Of a DNA stretch of 64,000 bases, positions 45,697 through 53,444 are shown in pieces (position 1 is the first letter of the stretch; every line of letters begins with the position of its first letter). The notes beneath the pieces are model-generated. The model searched no databases and was not told the origin of the DNA. It saw nothing but the letters and a program-made list of their open reading frames with translations. Source of the stretch: Bacillota bacterium (GTDB lineage Bacteria; Bacillota; Bacilli; Paenibacillales; UBA4045); the NCBI GenBank assembly GCA_023441055.1, contig JAEZQY010000053.1:1-64000 (forward strand), in the 5' to 3' direction. A program made the translations under genes and the position numbers.

Positions 45697-46761
45697 CTAA
45701 ATAAACACCGGATTCGGATCGAATTTCAAGCGATTCTCGCGCATCTCAGCCTGGGTATCATTGAACTCATAGATGCGATGCACCAGGACCTGCACCGGAT
45801 CGCCCGGCTTCAGCGGTGTCTTCTCTTGCGAGCGGTAGCCGGATAATCGGTACGCTCCCACATCTACGGTAACCAGCCAATTCGAGCCTCGGAACACAAC
45901 ATCCCTCACCACACCCGGCTCAGTCGCATGCTGGGTAGCGATCTCCTTATCCAGACCAATCTCAATATACTCCGGACGTATGAGCACCTTCGCATGAGGC
46001 AGAGTTCGATCGAAGCCGTGAAGCCCCGAGAAGTCTTCGAGCACATTCGACTCTCCGATGAATCCGGCTACGAATGCTGACCGCGGGTGCTGATAGATCT
46101 CGATCGGCGTCCCCTGCTGCTCGACTCGGCCCTGGCTCATGATGATAATCTCATCTGCCACCTCAACTGCCTCCTCCTGGTCATGCGTGACGAAGATGCT
46201 CGTAATTCCGACTGTGCGGATCATCTCCTTCAGCCAGGTGCGAAGCTCCTTCCTCACCTTGGCGTCAATGGCCGCGAATGGTTCATCCAGCAGTAATAAC
46301 TGCGGCTCAGGAGCCAGCGCTCTAGCGAAAGCCACTCGCTGCCGCTGCCCGCCGGATAGCTGGTGCGGCAGCCGCTTATCGAGCCCCTGCAGTCCAGTCA
46401 GCTCGATCAGCTCATGCACGCGAGCGCCTATCTCCGCGCGCGATCGCTTCTGTACCGTTAGTCCGAACGCAATATTGTCATAGACCGTCATATGACGGAA
46501 GAGCGCATAGTTCTGGAACACGAACCCGATCCCGCGCTCCTGTGGCGACTTCTCATTCACACGGGCACCGTGGAACAGAATGTCGCCAGAGTCCGGTGCT
46601 TCCAGACCAGACAGCATGCGCAGCACGGTCGTCTTGCCGCTGCCGCTCGGTCCGAGCAGGCCAATCAGCTTGCCCTGCTCGATGTCGAAGCTGATATCCT
46701 TGGATGCCTCGAAGCTGCCGAATCGTTTATTCAATCCCTTGGCGACAACATGCTTCGTCAT
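45697..46761 (-). CDS. cysA: Sulfate/thiosulfate ABC transporter ATP-binding protein
   Basis: 354 residues. Walker A GPSGSGKTT, Q-loop, signature LSGGQRQRV, Walker B LLLLDEPFAAID and H-loop (THDQEEA) are intact. A C-terminal TOBE-like regulatory region (about 245-354) is present, as in CysA. ATG at 46761 with a GGGAG site upstream; the start lies 4 bases after the cysW stop. It energises uptake of sulfate through CysT and CysW. Confidence 0.95.
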   Translation of the reverse strand: MTKHVVAKGLNKRFGSFEASKDISFDIEQGKLIGLLGPSGSGKTTVLRMLSGLEAPDSGDILFHGARVNEKSPQERGIGFVFQNYALFRHMTVYDNIAFGLTVQKRSRAEIGARVHELIELTGLQGLDKRLPHQLSGGQRQRVAFARALAPEPQLLLLDEPFAAIDAKVRKELRTWLKEMIRTVGITSIFVTHDQEEAVEVADEIIIMSQGRVEQQGTPIEIYQHPRSAFVAGFIGESNVLEDFSGLHGFDRTLPHAKVLIRPEYIEIGLDKEIATQHATEPGVVRDVVFRGSNWLVTVDVGAYRLSGYRSQEKTPLKPGDPVQVLVHRIYEFNDTQAEMRENRLKFDPNPVFI

Positions 46762-46765
46762 CGTC

Positions 46766-47653
46766 TCACACTCCCTTATTTTGCGTTGCATATTGGTTAT
46801 GCTTCCATTCGATCAGACTCTTGACCACCAGTGTGACTAACGCGAGCAGCACCAGCAGCGATGCAGCGGCGAAGGAAGCGGCGAATTGATATTCATTGTA
46901 GAGAATTTCGACATGAAGCGGTAACGTATTCGTCTGTCCTCGAATATGGCCGGATACAACAGAGACGGCCCCGAATTCCCCCATCGCTCTGGCATTACAG
47001 AGGATGAGCCCATATAAGAGACCCCACTTGATGTTCGGCAGCGTCACTCGCCAGAAGATCGTCCATCCGCGTGCGCCCATGCTGGCTGCCGCTTCCTCCT
47101 CCTGTGTGCCCTGTGCTTGCATGATCGGAATTAATTCGCGCGCCACGAAGGGGAACGTAACGAATACAGTCGCCAAGATGATCCCTGGCAGCGCGAACAC
47201 AATCTTGATGTCATGCTCCATCAGCCACGGTCCGAACATCCCACGAGCGCCGAACAGCAGAATGAAGATTAAACCTGCGATAACAGGCGATATTGCGAAT
47301 GGCAGATCGATCAAGGTAATCAGGATTTGCTTGCCCTTGAATTTGAACTTCGTAATCGCCCATGCAGCCGCCAGCCCGAACAACAGGTTAAGCGGAACAG
47401 ATACGGCTGCGGCCATCAAGGTCAGCTTGATTGCGGCGAGCGCGTCCTTCTCGGTGACGGCTGCCCAGTATACCTCGAGCCCCTTGCGGAACGCCTGCGT
47501 GAATACCGTGATCAAGGGAAGCACCAGGATGAGAGTTAGGAACAGCAGCGCTATTGCAATCAGCAGCCATCTCACCCATCGGGGCTCTGTAATTGGCGTA
47601 GATGAATTGTGCGCGCTGGCGACCGTCGAAGTCGTTGGAACAGAAGCTGTCAT
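46766..47653 (-). CDS. cysW: Sulfate ABC transporter permease CysW
   Basis: 295 residues, six membrane helices, with the permease motif EEAAASMGARGWTIFWRVTLPN and the CysW-typical GEFGAVSVVSGHIRGQTNTLPL (read as GEFGAVSVVSGHIRG then QTNTLPL). The ATG at 47653 has GGAGGG 7 bases upstream and is better placed than the ATG two codons earlier. It forms the channel with CysT. Confidence 0.95.
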   Translation of the reverse strand: MTASVPTTSTVASAHNSSTPITEPRWVRWLLIAIALLFLTLILVLPLITVFTQAFRKGLEVYWAAVTEKDALAAIKLTLMAAAVSVPLNLLFGLAAAWAITKFKFKGKQILITLIDLPFAISPVIAGLIFILLFGARGMFGPWLMEHDIKIVFALPGIILATVFVTFPFVARELIPIMQAQGTQEEEAAASMGARGWTIFWRVTLPNIKWGLLYGLILCNARAMGEFGAVSVVSGHIRGQTNTLPLHVEILYNEYQFAASFAAASLLVLLALVTLVVKSLIEWKHNQYATQNKGV

Positions 47654-47665
47654 AGTCATGCCCTC

Positions 47666-48502
47666 CTATACCGCGCTGACACGCTGGCTAATTCGCCATT
47701 GGATGAAATTAATAAGGAACAGCAGCAAGAATGAGATTATCAGCATCACCAGTGCAATTGCAGTAGCTCCAGCGTAATCATATTGCTCCAGCTTCGTCAT
47801 GATGAGCAGTGGCGCAATCTCCGTCTTCATCGGCATATTGCCGGATATGAAGACGACAGAGCCGTACTCACCGATGCCGCGCGCGAACGCTAAGGCGAAG
47901 CCTGTCAGCAGCGCAGGCATGACCTCGGGCAGAATCACCTTACGGAATGTGCGGAAGCGCCGCGCTCCAAGACTTGCCGCAGCTTCCTCCACTTCCTTCT
48001 CCAGCTCCTGAAGAACCGGCTGCACCGTCCGCACGACGAACGGCAGACCAATGAAGATCAGCGCAATCGTAATCCCCAGCTGCGAGAAGGCGGCCTTAAT
48101 GCCGAATTGATCCAGGAAGCCGCCAATCATGCCGTTCTGCGCATAGATCGTGGTAAGCGAGATACCCGCTACCGCGGTTGGTAACGCGAATGGCAGATCA
48201 ATCAATCCATCGATGAATCGCTTGCCGTAGAAATTGTACCGTACCAATACCCAGGCAACGAGTAATCCGAATACCGCGTTCACCAGTGCCGCATAGAGTG
48301 AAGTGCTGAATGTGATTTTGAATGATGCGATAACGCGTGGATTCGTAATCACCTGCCAGAATTCAACCCAGGTTAATTCTGACGTCTTAATGAATATTCC
48401 GGCCAACGGGAATAAGACGATTAAGCTGAGATAGAACAAGGTGAAGCCCAGCGACAGCCCGAACCCAGGCAGAATGCTGCGTTGCTTTATTTTACTAAAC
48501 AT
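47666..48502 (-). CDS. cysT: Sulfate ABC transporter permease CysT
   Basis: 278 residues, six membrane helices, permease motif EEAAASLGARRFRTFRKVILPE and GEYGSVVFISGNMPMKTEI. The frame is open for 54 more codons upstream, but the ATG at 48502 gives the family's normal length; its ribosome site (GGAG 11 bases away) is weak. It follows yezD by 46 bases. Confidence 0.93.
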   Translation of the reverse strand: MFSKIKQRSILPGFGLSLGFTLFYLSLIVLFPLAGIFIKTSELTWVEFWQVITNPRVIASFKITFSTSLYAALVNAVFGLLVAWVLVRYNFYGKRFIDGLIDLPFALPTAVAGISLTTIYAQNGMIGGFLDQFGIKAAFSQLGITIALIFIGLPFVVRTVQPVLQELEKEVEEAAASLGARRFRTFRKVILPEVMPALLTGFALAFARGIGEYGSVVFISGNMPMKTEIAPLLIMTKLEQYDYAGATAIALVMLIISFLLLFLINFIQWRISQRVSAV

Positions 48503-48548
48503 ACTAGGCTCAACTCCGCATCTTGATAGGTGTATCCGGCGTTCCGAT

Positions 48549-48758
48549 CTACTTAGGCTCTTTAACGATGCCCTTCCGAATCGCTTGAGCTGCAGGGACC
48601 GTGCTGGGCGGTTGATCGAATCGCTGCCGCTCCAGCCGGTCAATCTGCACAATCTTGCCATCATGGATCACAATCTGAACATGCCCATATCGGAGTCCTT
48701 CCACACTCGCGATGATCCGATCCAGCCAGGCGGAATCAAGCTCCTTAGACAGTGCCAT
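48549..48758 (-). CDS. yezD: YezD family small protein (DUF2292)
   Basis: 69 residues. The core VEGLRYGHVQIVIHDGKIVQIDRLERQRF matches the YezD pattern (short beta-hairpin protein with VQI-x-V-H-DG-x-VVQI-x-R); read here as VEGLRYGHVQIVIHDG plus KIVQIDRLERQRF. YezD proteins are commonly encoded next to sulfate-uptake or sulfate-assimilation genes, as here; the biochemical role is unknown. ATG at 48758 has GGAGAG upstream; an ATG five codons earlier lacks a good site. Confidence 0.85.
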   Translation of the reverse strand: MALSKELDSAWLDRIIASVEGLRYGHVQIVIHDGKIVQIDRLERQRFDQPPSTVPAAQAIRKGIVKEPK

Positions 48759-48779
48759 AGGGGATCTCTCCATTCCTAA

Positions 48780-49607
48780 TTAAATAGTCCATCCATACCA
48801 TTCCTTCTTCTTGCGTGCCTGATCCTGCAGCCATGCGATCGTGCGCTGAATGACAATTTGCGAGCTGGTCTCGCTTGAGAAGGTATGATTGGCATGCAGC
48901 ACAATCTCCTTCTCACACTCACCGCTAAGTCGAGTCCAGAACAGCTTCTGATAGAGGAAGGAATAATCGACTGGAATCACCTCATCCGACGTGCCGTGCA
49001 CGAGCAAGACATTCCCTTGGAATGCGTTAATTTCCCGAAGCGGATGATGGCTGGTCAGCGATTCGAAAAATGCGGCCGATAATCGATACCCCAGGTAATC
49101 GCCATAGCCGCGGCTCTGCGCCTGCTCATACACCTGCTCGCCTGTAATGGCGAGTATATCGCTGAGCGGATGAGCAACCGATGCCCAGAGCACCAGATTG
49201 CTCACTCGCTTATCCTTGCCCGCTGTTAGTATCGATACCGCTCCCCCAAGACTGTGGCCTAGCAGAGTGATGCGTTCTGGATCAATTCCATCAATATCGT
49301 ACACATAATCCAGCGCAAGCCTCGTCTGCTCTATCATAGAACCGAAGCCCTCAGCCCCATAGTCACCCTCGCTCTCACCGCAGCCCGCATAATCGAAGCG
49401 CAGCACCATATACCCTTGCTTGCTCAGCGCTCGAGCCGTCTTCACGAACAGTCGATCCGCACCAATCCGATTCCCTACGAATCCATGACAGATCACAATC
49501 ACCGGTATACGGCTGTCTTGCCCCTCCTGCTCACCGACAGTCTCTGGATCATGCAAGGTGGCAGCCAATCGCCATTGTCCACTCCTGATGCAGATGCTTC
49601 TTTCCAT
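48780..49607 (-). CDS. Alpha/beta hydrolase (serine esterase/acyl hydrolase type)
   Basis: 275 residues. Oxyanion motif CHGFVGNR, nucleophile elbow GHSLGG, acid in HGTSDEVIP and catalytic His in HANHTF give a complete triad. No signal peptide. The start ATG at 49607 has a GAGG site 5 bases upstream; the frame is open further up but would overlap the sbp gene heavily. It lies between sbp and yezD inside the sulfate operon, 16 bases after sbp. A role in liberating sulfur from an ester or thioester is possible but not shown. Confidence 0.87.
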   Translation of the reverse strand: MERSICIRSGQWRLAATLHDPETVGEQEGQDSRIPVIVICHGFVGNRIGADRLFVKTARALSKQGYMVLRFDYAGCGESEGDYGAEGFGSMIEQTRLALDYVYDIDGIDPERITLLGHSLGGAVSILTAGKDKRVSNLVLWASVAHPLSDILAITGEQVYEQAQSRGYGDYLGYRLSAAFFESLTSHHPLREINAFQGNVLLVHGTSDEVIPVDYSFLYQKLFWTRLSGECEKEIVLHANHTFSSETSSQIVIQRTIAWLQDQARKKKEWYGWTI

Positions 49608-49623
49608 GGCAGCCTCACATCCC

Positions 49624-50730
49624 TTATTGCGGCAGATAGATCGAGTCGAACACACCACCGTCTGCAAAATACGTCTTCTGCGCCTCCTGCCAACCGCCGA
49701 ATTGATCAATCGTGGTCAGCTCCACTTCTGGGAACTGATCCTTATACTTATCGACTACCGATTGCAGTCTTGGGCGGTAATAATGCTTAGCTGCCAGCTC
49801 TTGGCCGATCTCTGTATACAGGAAGTTCAGATAGGCCTCGGAAACCTCTCTGGTTCCCTTTTTATCTACGTTCTTGTCAACGATTGTGACTGGAGGCTCC
49901 GCCAGGATGCTAAGTGACGGCACGATGATCTCGAATTTGTCTGGGCCCAGCTCATTGATCGATAGGAAGGCTTCATTCTCCCAGGCTAGTAATACATCAC
50001 CGATTCCCCGCTCTACGAATGTCGTCGTAGAGCCGCGCGCGCCGGAATCTAGCACGGGCACATTCTTGAACAGCTGTGTCACGAACTCCTGAGCCTTGGC
50101 TTCGTCATTGCCATAATTCTTCAGTGCATAGGCCCAAGCCGCTAGGAAATTCCATCTTGCACCGCCGGACGTCTTCGGATTCGGTGTAATGACCTCCACG
50201 CCTTCCTTAACTAGATCATCCCAATCCTTAATGCCCTTGGGGTTGCCGCTGCGCACCAAGAAAACAATTGTGGATGTATAAGGCGAGCTGTTATCCTTCA
50301 GTTCCTGCTGCCAGCCTTCATCGATCAGTCCCGAAAACTGCACTTCATCGATGTCGTAGGCCAGTGCCAGTGTGACTACATCCGCATCGATACCGTCAAT
50401 AACCGCCCGACCCTGCTTGCCGGAACCGCCATGCGACTGCTTAATGGTCACGTCCTGATTCGCGGTCTCCTTCCAATACTTGGCGAATTCTGCATTGAAT
50501 GCTTCATATAATTCACGAGTTGGATCGTAGGAGACATTCAGAATTTCAATCGGCGGCTTTGCTTCAACTGTTACCGGTTCTTGCTTATTAGATTCTGCTG
50601 GAGCATTCGACTCGGAGCCTGAGGTGACCTTAGCGCCTGTACTCACATTATTCGTATTATTCGCTCCGCAAGCAGCCAGCACCGTAATTAAACTAATTAT
50701 CAATACAAAAACGAAGATCGACTTTTTCAT
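49624..50730 (-). CDS. sbp: Sulfate-binding lipoprotein of the ABC importer
   Basis: 368 residues. Lipobox VLAAC with Cys21, an Asn/Ser/Glu-rich linker, then the sulfate-binding protein body: ILNVSYDPTRELYEAFN, QSHGGSGKQGRAVIDG (sulfate loop), TPNPKTSGGARWNFLAAW and LLAWENEAF. These are the classic Sbp/CysP motifs. First gene of the operon sbp-hydrolase-yezD-cysT-cysW-cysA, behind a strong promoter with a palindromic operator. Confidence 0.95.
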   Translation of the reverse strand: MKKSIFVFVLIISLITVLAACGANNTNNVSTGAKVTSGSESNAPAESNKQEPVTVEAKPPIEILNVSYDPTRELYEAFNAEFAKYWKETANQDVTIKQSHGGSGKQGRAVIDGIDADVVTLALAYDIDEVQFSGLIDEGWQQELKDNSSPYTSTIVFLVRSGNPKGIKDWDDLVKEGVEVITPNPKTSGGARWNFLAAWAYALKNYGNDEAKAQEFVTQLFKNVPVLDSGARGSTTTFVERGIGDVLLAWENEAFLSINELGPDKFEIIVPSLSILAEPPVTIVDKNVDKKGTREVSEAYLNFLYTEIGQELAAKHYYRPRLQSVVDKYKDQFPEVELTTIDQFGGWQEAQKTYFADGGVFDSIYLPQ

Positions 50731-50802
50731 TTCTTTTCCCCATTCCTCATTAGTTTTTTGTGTAGGAGGTCTCTGGTGGTCCAGTCGATCAATCCTTGAA
50801 CT

Positions 50803-50833
50803 AATAATTCCTATGTGTTTAGTATGAATTATT
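50803..50833. promoter_or_regulatory. Candidate repressor operator (CymR-like) at the sbp transcription start
   Basis: Outer arms AATAATTC and GAATTATT form a perfect inverted repeat over 31 bp. On the minus strand it contains ATAGGAATT, similar to the 3' part of the B. subtilis CymR box as I remember it. The site covers the expected transcription start of sbp, a repressor position. Assignment to CymR is tentative. Confidence 0.45.
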
Positions 50834-50839
50834 GAATGT

Positions 50840-50869
50840 AATATAGCATCGCGGGCAATTCCCTGTCAA
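50840..50869 (-). promoter_or_regulatory. sbp operon promoter
   Basis: Minus-strand -35 TTGACA (50864-50869) and -10 TATATT (50840-50845), 18-base spacer. Near-consensus for the main sigma factor. Confidence 0.75.
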
Positions 50870-50996
50870 TAATTAGTAAAATAATTTCATTATGAAATTA
50901 TGAAGTGAGCGATTGCTGTTAAAATCATCTTTTCCGATGCTCTTAAGTTGCTTTTTCAGGCTCCTTTTATTCATTCCGGCAAAAAGATTGCACAGC

Positions 50997-51038
50997 AAAA
51001 AGGTTCATGCCGACGTACACCACCATCGACATGAACCT
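50997..51038 (-). terminator. Terminator of the nos operon
   Basis: Perfect 9-bp arms AGGTTCATG (51001-51009) and CATGAACCT (51030-51038), extended inward to 13 pairs with one G-T wobble; on the minus strand followed by TTTT(T). It lies downstream of nosF and the repeat array, so the repeats would be transcribed in the 3' UTR. Confidence 0.7.
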
Positions 51039-51051
51039 CGTTCCCTCGCAT

Positions 51052-51320
51052 CGCACCATGCAGCTTCACTTTCCGGCGCTACACATACCAATTACCTCAT
51101 ATCGCACCATGCAGCTTCACTTTCTGGCGCTGCACGCACCAATTACCTCGCAACGCGCAATGCAGCATCACTTTCCGGAGTTGCACGCACCAGTTACCTC
51201 ATATCGCACCATGCAGCTTCACTTTCCGACGCTGCACGTACTTGTTACCTCATATTGCGCCATGCAGCTTCACTTTCCGGCGCTGCACACACCATTTACC
51301 TCAAATCCCATCATGCAGCT
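51052..51320. repeat. Tandem array of about 5.3 units of 51 bp
   Basis: Units begin at 51052, 51103, 51154, 51205 and 51256, with a partial unit from 51307. Copies differ at a handful of positions. Each contains TGCAGC and GCTGCA (or GTTGCA/GCTACA) about 13 bases apart, so every unit can form a small hairpin; in unit 3 the stem is kept by a G-T pair. It sits between nosF and its terminator. Confidence 0.9.
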
Positions 51321-52103
51321 TTACCTGCGGTCAGCAAGTCCGAACATGCCGGCGAAGGCATCCTGCAGTCCTCGGCCGCCCAATCCCCCGCCAATCGAAT
51401 CGGCCCTGTCATCCAACTGCACGCGGCCTTGATTCATCAAGACGATTCGATCTGCCAGCGCCTCGGCCATCTGCAATTGATGCGTAGAGAAGATGACCGT
51501 CTGCCCACCCGCGCGCACCTTGCGAATCAGCGAGACGAAGGATTCCATCCAGTACGGATCGAGTCCGTTAGTCGGCTCGTCCAGGACGAGCAGCGGCGGC
51601 TTCGCCAGCAGCGCCTGTGCGAACAGCACACGCTGCCGCATCCCCTTAGAGAAGGAGGAAACCGACTTCTTGCCCGTCTCGGCCAGTCCCACATCGACCA
51701 GCAGCTCATCCACACGGTCATTCGATAACCCTCTGAGCGAGGCCCAGAATGCCAGCGTCTCTCTGGCCGTCAGGTTATTCCCGAATCGGTAATCATCCGG
51801 CATGTAGCCGATCTGGTCCGCATAGGTGCGGCGATTCGAGCGCCAATCCAGCCCATTCACGCGGATCACGCCAGCAGTAGGCTGCATAATCCCGACCAGC
51901 ATGCGCAGCAGCGTGCTCTTGCCTGCCCCATTCACACCGCAGAGCGCCAGTACCTCGCCAGGCTGCACCCGCAGACTAACCTCCTCCACAATCACTGTCC
52001 GCTTGATCGTCTTCGAGACATCGATTATCTCCACGATTGGATCGTGCCGATCGTGCTGATCGCGCTGATCACGCTGCTTACTCAACCCACTTGCATTACC
52101 CAC
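51321..52103 (-). CDS. nosF: ABC transporter ATP-binding protein NosF-like
   Basis: About 260 residues. Walker A CGVNGAGKST, signature FSKGMRQRV, Walker B LLVLDEPTNGLD and H-loop FSTHQ are all intact. It partners NosY. The start is uncertain: no ATG fits, the GTG at 52103 (overlapping the nosY end by 8 bases) is the best available, and a later in-frame GTG at 52034 matches the usual domain start (VEIIDVSK) but lacks a ribosome site. The segment between them encodes the low-complexity RDQRDQHDRHDP from a 9-bp repeat. Confidence 0.88.
   Translation of the reverse strand: MGNASGLSKQRDQRDQHDRHDPIVEIIDVSKTIKRTVIVEEVSLRVQPGEVLALCGVNGAGKSTLLRMLVGIMQPTAGVIRVNGLDWRSNRRTYADQIGYMPDDYRFGNNLTARETLAFWASLRGLSNDRVDELLVDVGLAETGKKSVSSFSKGMRQRVLFAQALLAKPPLLVLDEPTNGLDPYWMESFVSLIRKVRAGGQTVIFSTHQLQMAEALADRIVLMNQGRVQLDDRADSIGGGLGGRGLQDAFAGMFGLADRR
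52039..52074. repeat. Four imperfect 9-bp repeats in the 5' part of nosF
   Basis: Units at 52039, 52048, 52057 and 52066, each containing GATC. They encode the charged tripeptides R/H-D-Q/R/P at the start of NosF. A slippage-prone stretch that keeps the frame. Confidence 0.7.
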
Positions 52104-52914
52104 GCGCCCGCCCCCGTTCCCACAACAGATTGGACAGGCTGAGCGCGGCACCTAGCCATACCGCGCAGAGCGCCACGAATGAAGCAGTTCCCGCCGGTCG
52201 CTTCACCCAGTTGACCCAGTCATAATACTCAGGGCCGAGCACCGCGCCGCCGCCAAGCTTCACAACGATGAACAATCTGACCAGCTCCGCCGGGTTGAAC
52301 ATTGTCAGCGCGACAACCGCAGGCTTGATCCACAGATAAGGCAGCAAGCCCAGTCCGCTGATCAACAAGGCCGACCAGCCGATAATCAGGAAGAACCACA
52401 CCGCGACCGCAATGGTCAGCGCCTGCCAGCGGTTGCGGGCAATCGTCCCGATCACCATAGACAGGGCGAGGAATAGCAACACCAGCCCAACAGAGAATGA
52501 CAGGAATAAGCCGAATGCATCAAGCGCGAAGCCGCTGCCCAGCAGAGCGCCGGTAACGCCCATCAATCCGAAGCCAGCGGCGATAATCGTCAGCAGCACA
52601 ACCACCATGCCCAGAAATTTACCCGTGATGAAGCTGAGCGTGCTGAGCGGATAAGTCGCGAGCAGCTCCCAGCTACCCTCCTCCTTCTCCGCTGTTAGCG
52701 AGAAGGAGCCTAGCAGCAGCGTCATCAGCGGCAGCAAGTACAAGATGAGATTCAGCATGGAGCCCGTGATTCCCGAATACCCCTCCATCACATGCTGGGA
52801 TTGGATCAGCAGCAGAGACAGACTGAACAGCGCGAAGAGTCCCATGAAGGAATAGGCCCAAGGATTCCGAAATCCGATCTTCACTTCACGAAGCGCAATC
52901 TGCAAGACAGGCAT
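52096..52914 (-). CDS. nosY: ABC transporter permease NosY-like
   Basis: 272 residues with about six membrane helices and the ABC-2 type motif FSLTAEKEEGSWELLATYPLS. Typical of NosY, which with NosF and NosD helps deliver sulfur or copper for the CuZ centre of nitrous oxide reductase. It starts 2 bases after the nosL stop. Confidence 0.88.
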   Translation of the reverse strand: MPVLQIALREVKIGFRNPWAYSFMGLFALFSLSLLLIQSQHVMEGYSGITGSMLNLILYLLPLMTLLLGSFSLTAEKEEGSWELLATYPLSTLSFITGKFLGMVVVLLTIIAAGFGLMGVTGALLGSGFALDAFGLFLSFSVGLVLLFLALSMVIGTIARNRWQALTIAVAVWFFLIIGWSALLISGLGLLPYLWIKPAVVALTMFNPAELVRLFIVVKLGGGAVLGPEYYDWVNWVKRPAGTASFVALCAVWLGAALSLSNLLWERGRARG

Positions 52915-52916
52915 GC

Positions 52917-53444
52917 TTAATGCGTCCCCTTCGTATGCTCTTCTCCATGCGCGTGCTCATGATGATGGTCGTCCATATGCATAGAGCCGCGCTCCCAGCT
53001 ATGTCCGGCCAGATCAGCCGCGCTCAGCAATGTGCCGGTCCCCTCGTGTGCGATATACTGCTCCGCTGACGATTTGTCCTTGAACGAGACGATGCCGTAT
53101 GCCATCGGAGATTGGAAGCTAGGATCATAGGCGAAGTAGGCATTGTCGAGCTTCACCCATTCGCTAGTCTCGGAATCACGCACGAACTCAATCGCAATCG
53201 CTTCATTGGTGTTCTTGATCTTCCAGTCGTTCATGCAGCCTAGATCATCGAACTTATACACCTTGCCCTCTTCCGTAATCAGCTGTGTCGCGAACGCATC
53301 ATCATGAACCTGCATATTGCAGATCGCGCACTTGTCAATGTCTTCGTTAACGGCCACAGGCTCAGTCTTGCTAGAGCCGCACCCGGTAATAATCAGCGCT
53401 GCTATGCTCAGCATCAGCAGGGTTAGCTTTATTTTCCCATTCAT
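52917..53444 (-). CDS. nosL: NosL copper-chaperone lipoprotein
   Basis: 175 residues. Lipobox IITGC (Cys22), the copper-binding motif C39-A-I-C42-N-M44, and a His-rich C-terminus (MHMDDHHHEHAHGEEH) that could bind more metal. NosL proteins are outer-face copper chaperones for NosZ. Its ATG overlaps the nosD stop by 4 bases. Confidence 0.93.
   Translation of the reverse strand: MNGKIKLTLLMLSIAALIITGCGSSKTEPVAVNEDIDKCAICNMQVHDDAFATQLITEEGKVYKFDDLGCMNDWKIKNTNEAIAIEFVRDSETSEWVKLDNAYFAYDPSFQSPMAYGIVSFKDKSSAEQYIAHEGTGTLLSAADLAGHSWERGSMHMDDHHHEHAHGEEHTKGTH

Larger units (their letters stand above)
50870..51320. other. Non-coding stretch between the sbp promoter and nosF
   Basis: With the promoter and leader (50731-50869), this is a 590-bp gap. 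It holds a terminator (50997-51038) and a tandem repeat array (51052-51320). Between 50870 and 50996 nothing is recognised. No convincing gene: the long plus-strand open frame here is produced by the repeat period being a multiple of three and continues antisense to nosF. Confidence 0.7.

Noticed and set aside
47004..47777. 257-codon plus-strand frame
   Set aside because: Lies entirely antisense to cysW and the end of cysT, which are certain genes; typical shadow of GC-rich third positions.
50731..50840. SAM (S-box) riboswitch or T-box in the sbp leader
   Set aside because: The leader is only about 100 bases and lacks the multi-stem layout and terminator; a repressor palindrome is seen instead.
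50913..51728. Plus-strand 271-codon frame with a 17-residue repeated peptide
   Set aside because: The repeat period of 51 bp is a multiple of three, so any frame without a stop stays open. The frame has no ribosome site of note and then runs antisense through nosF.
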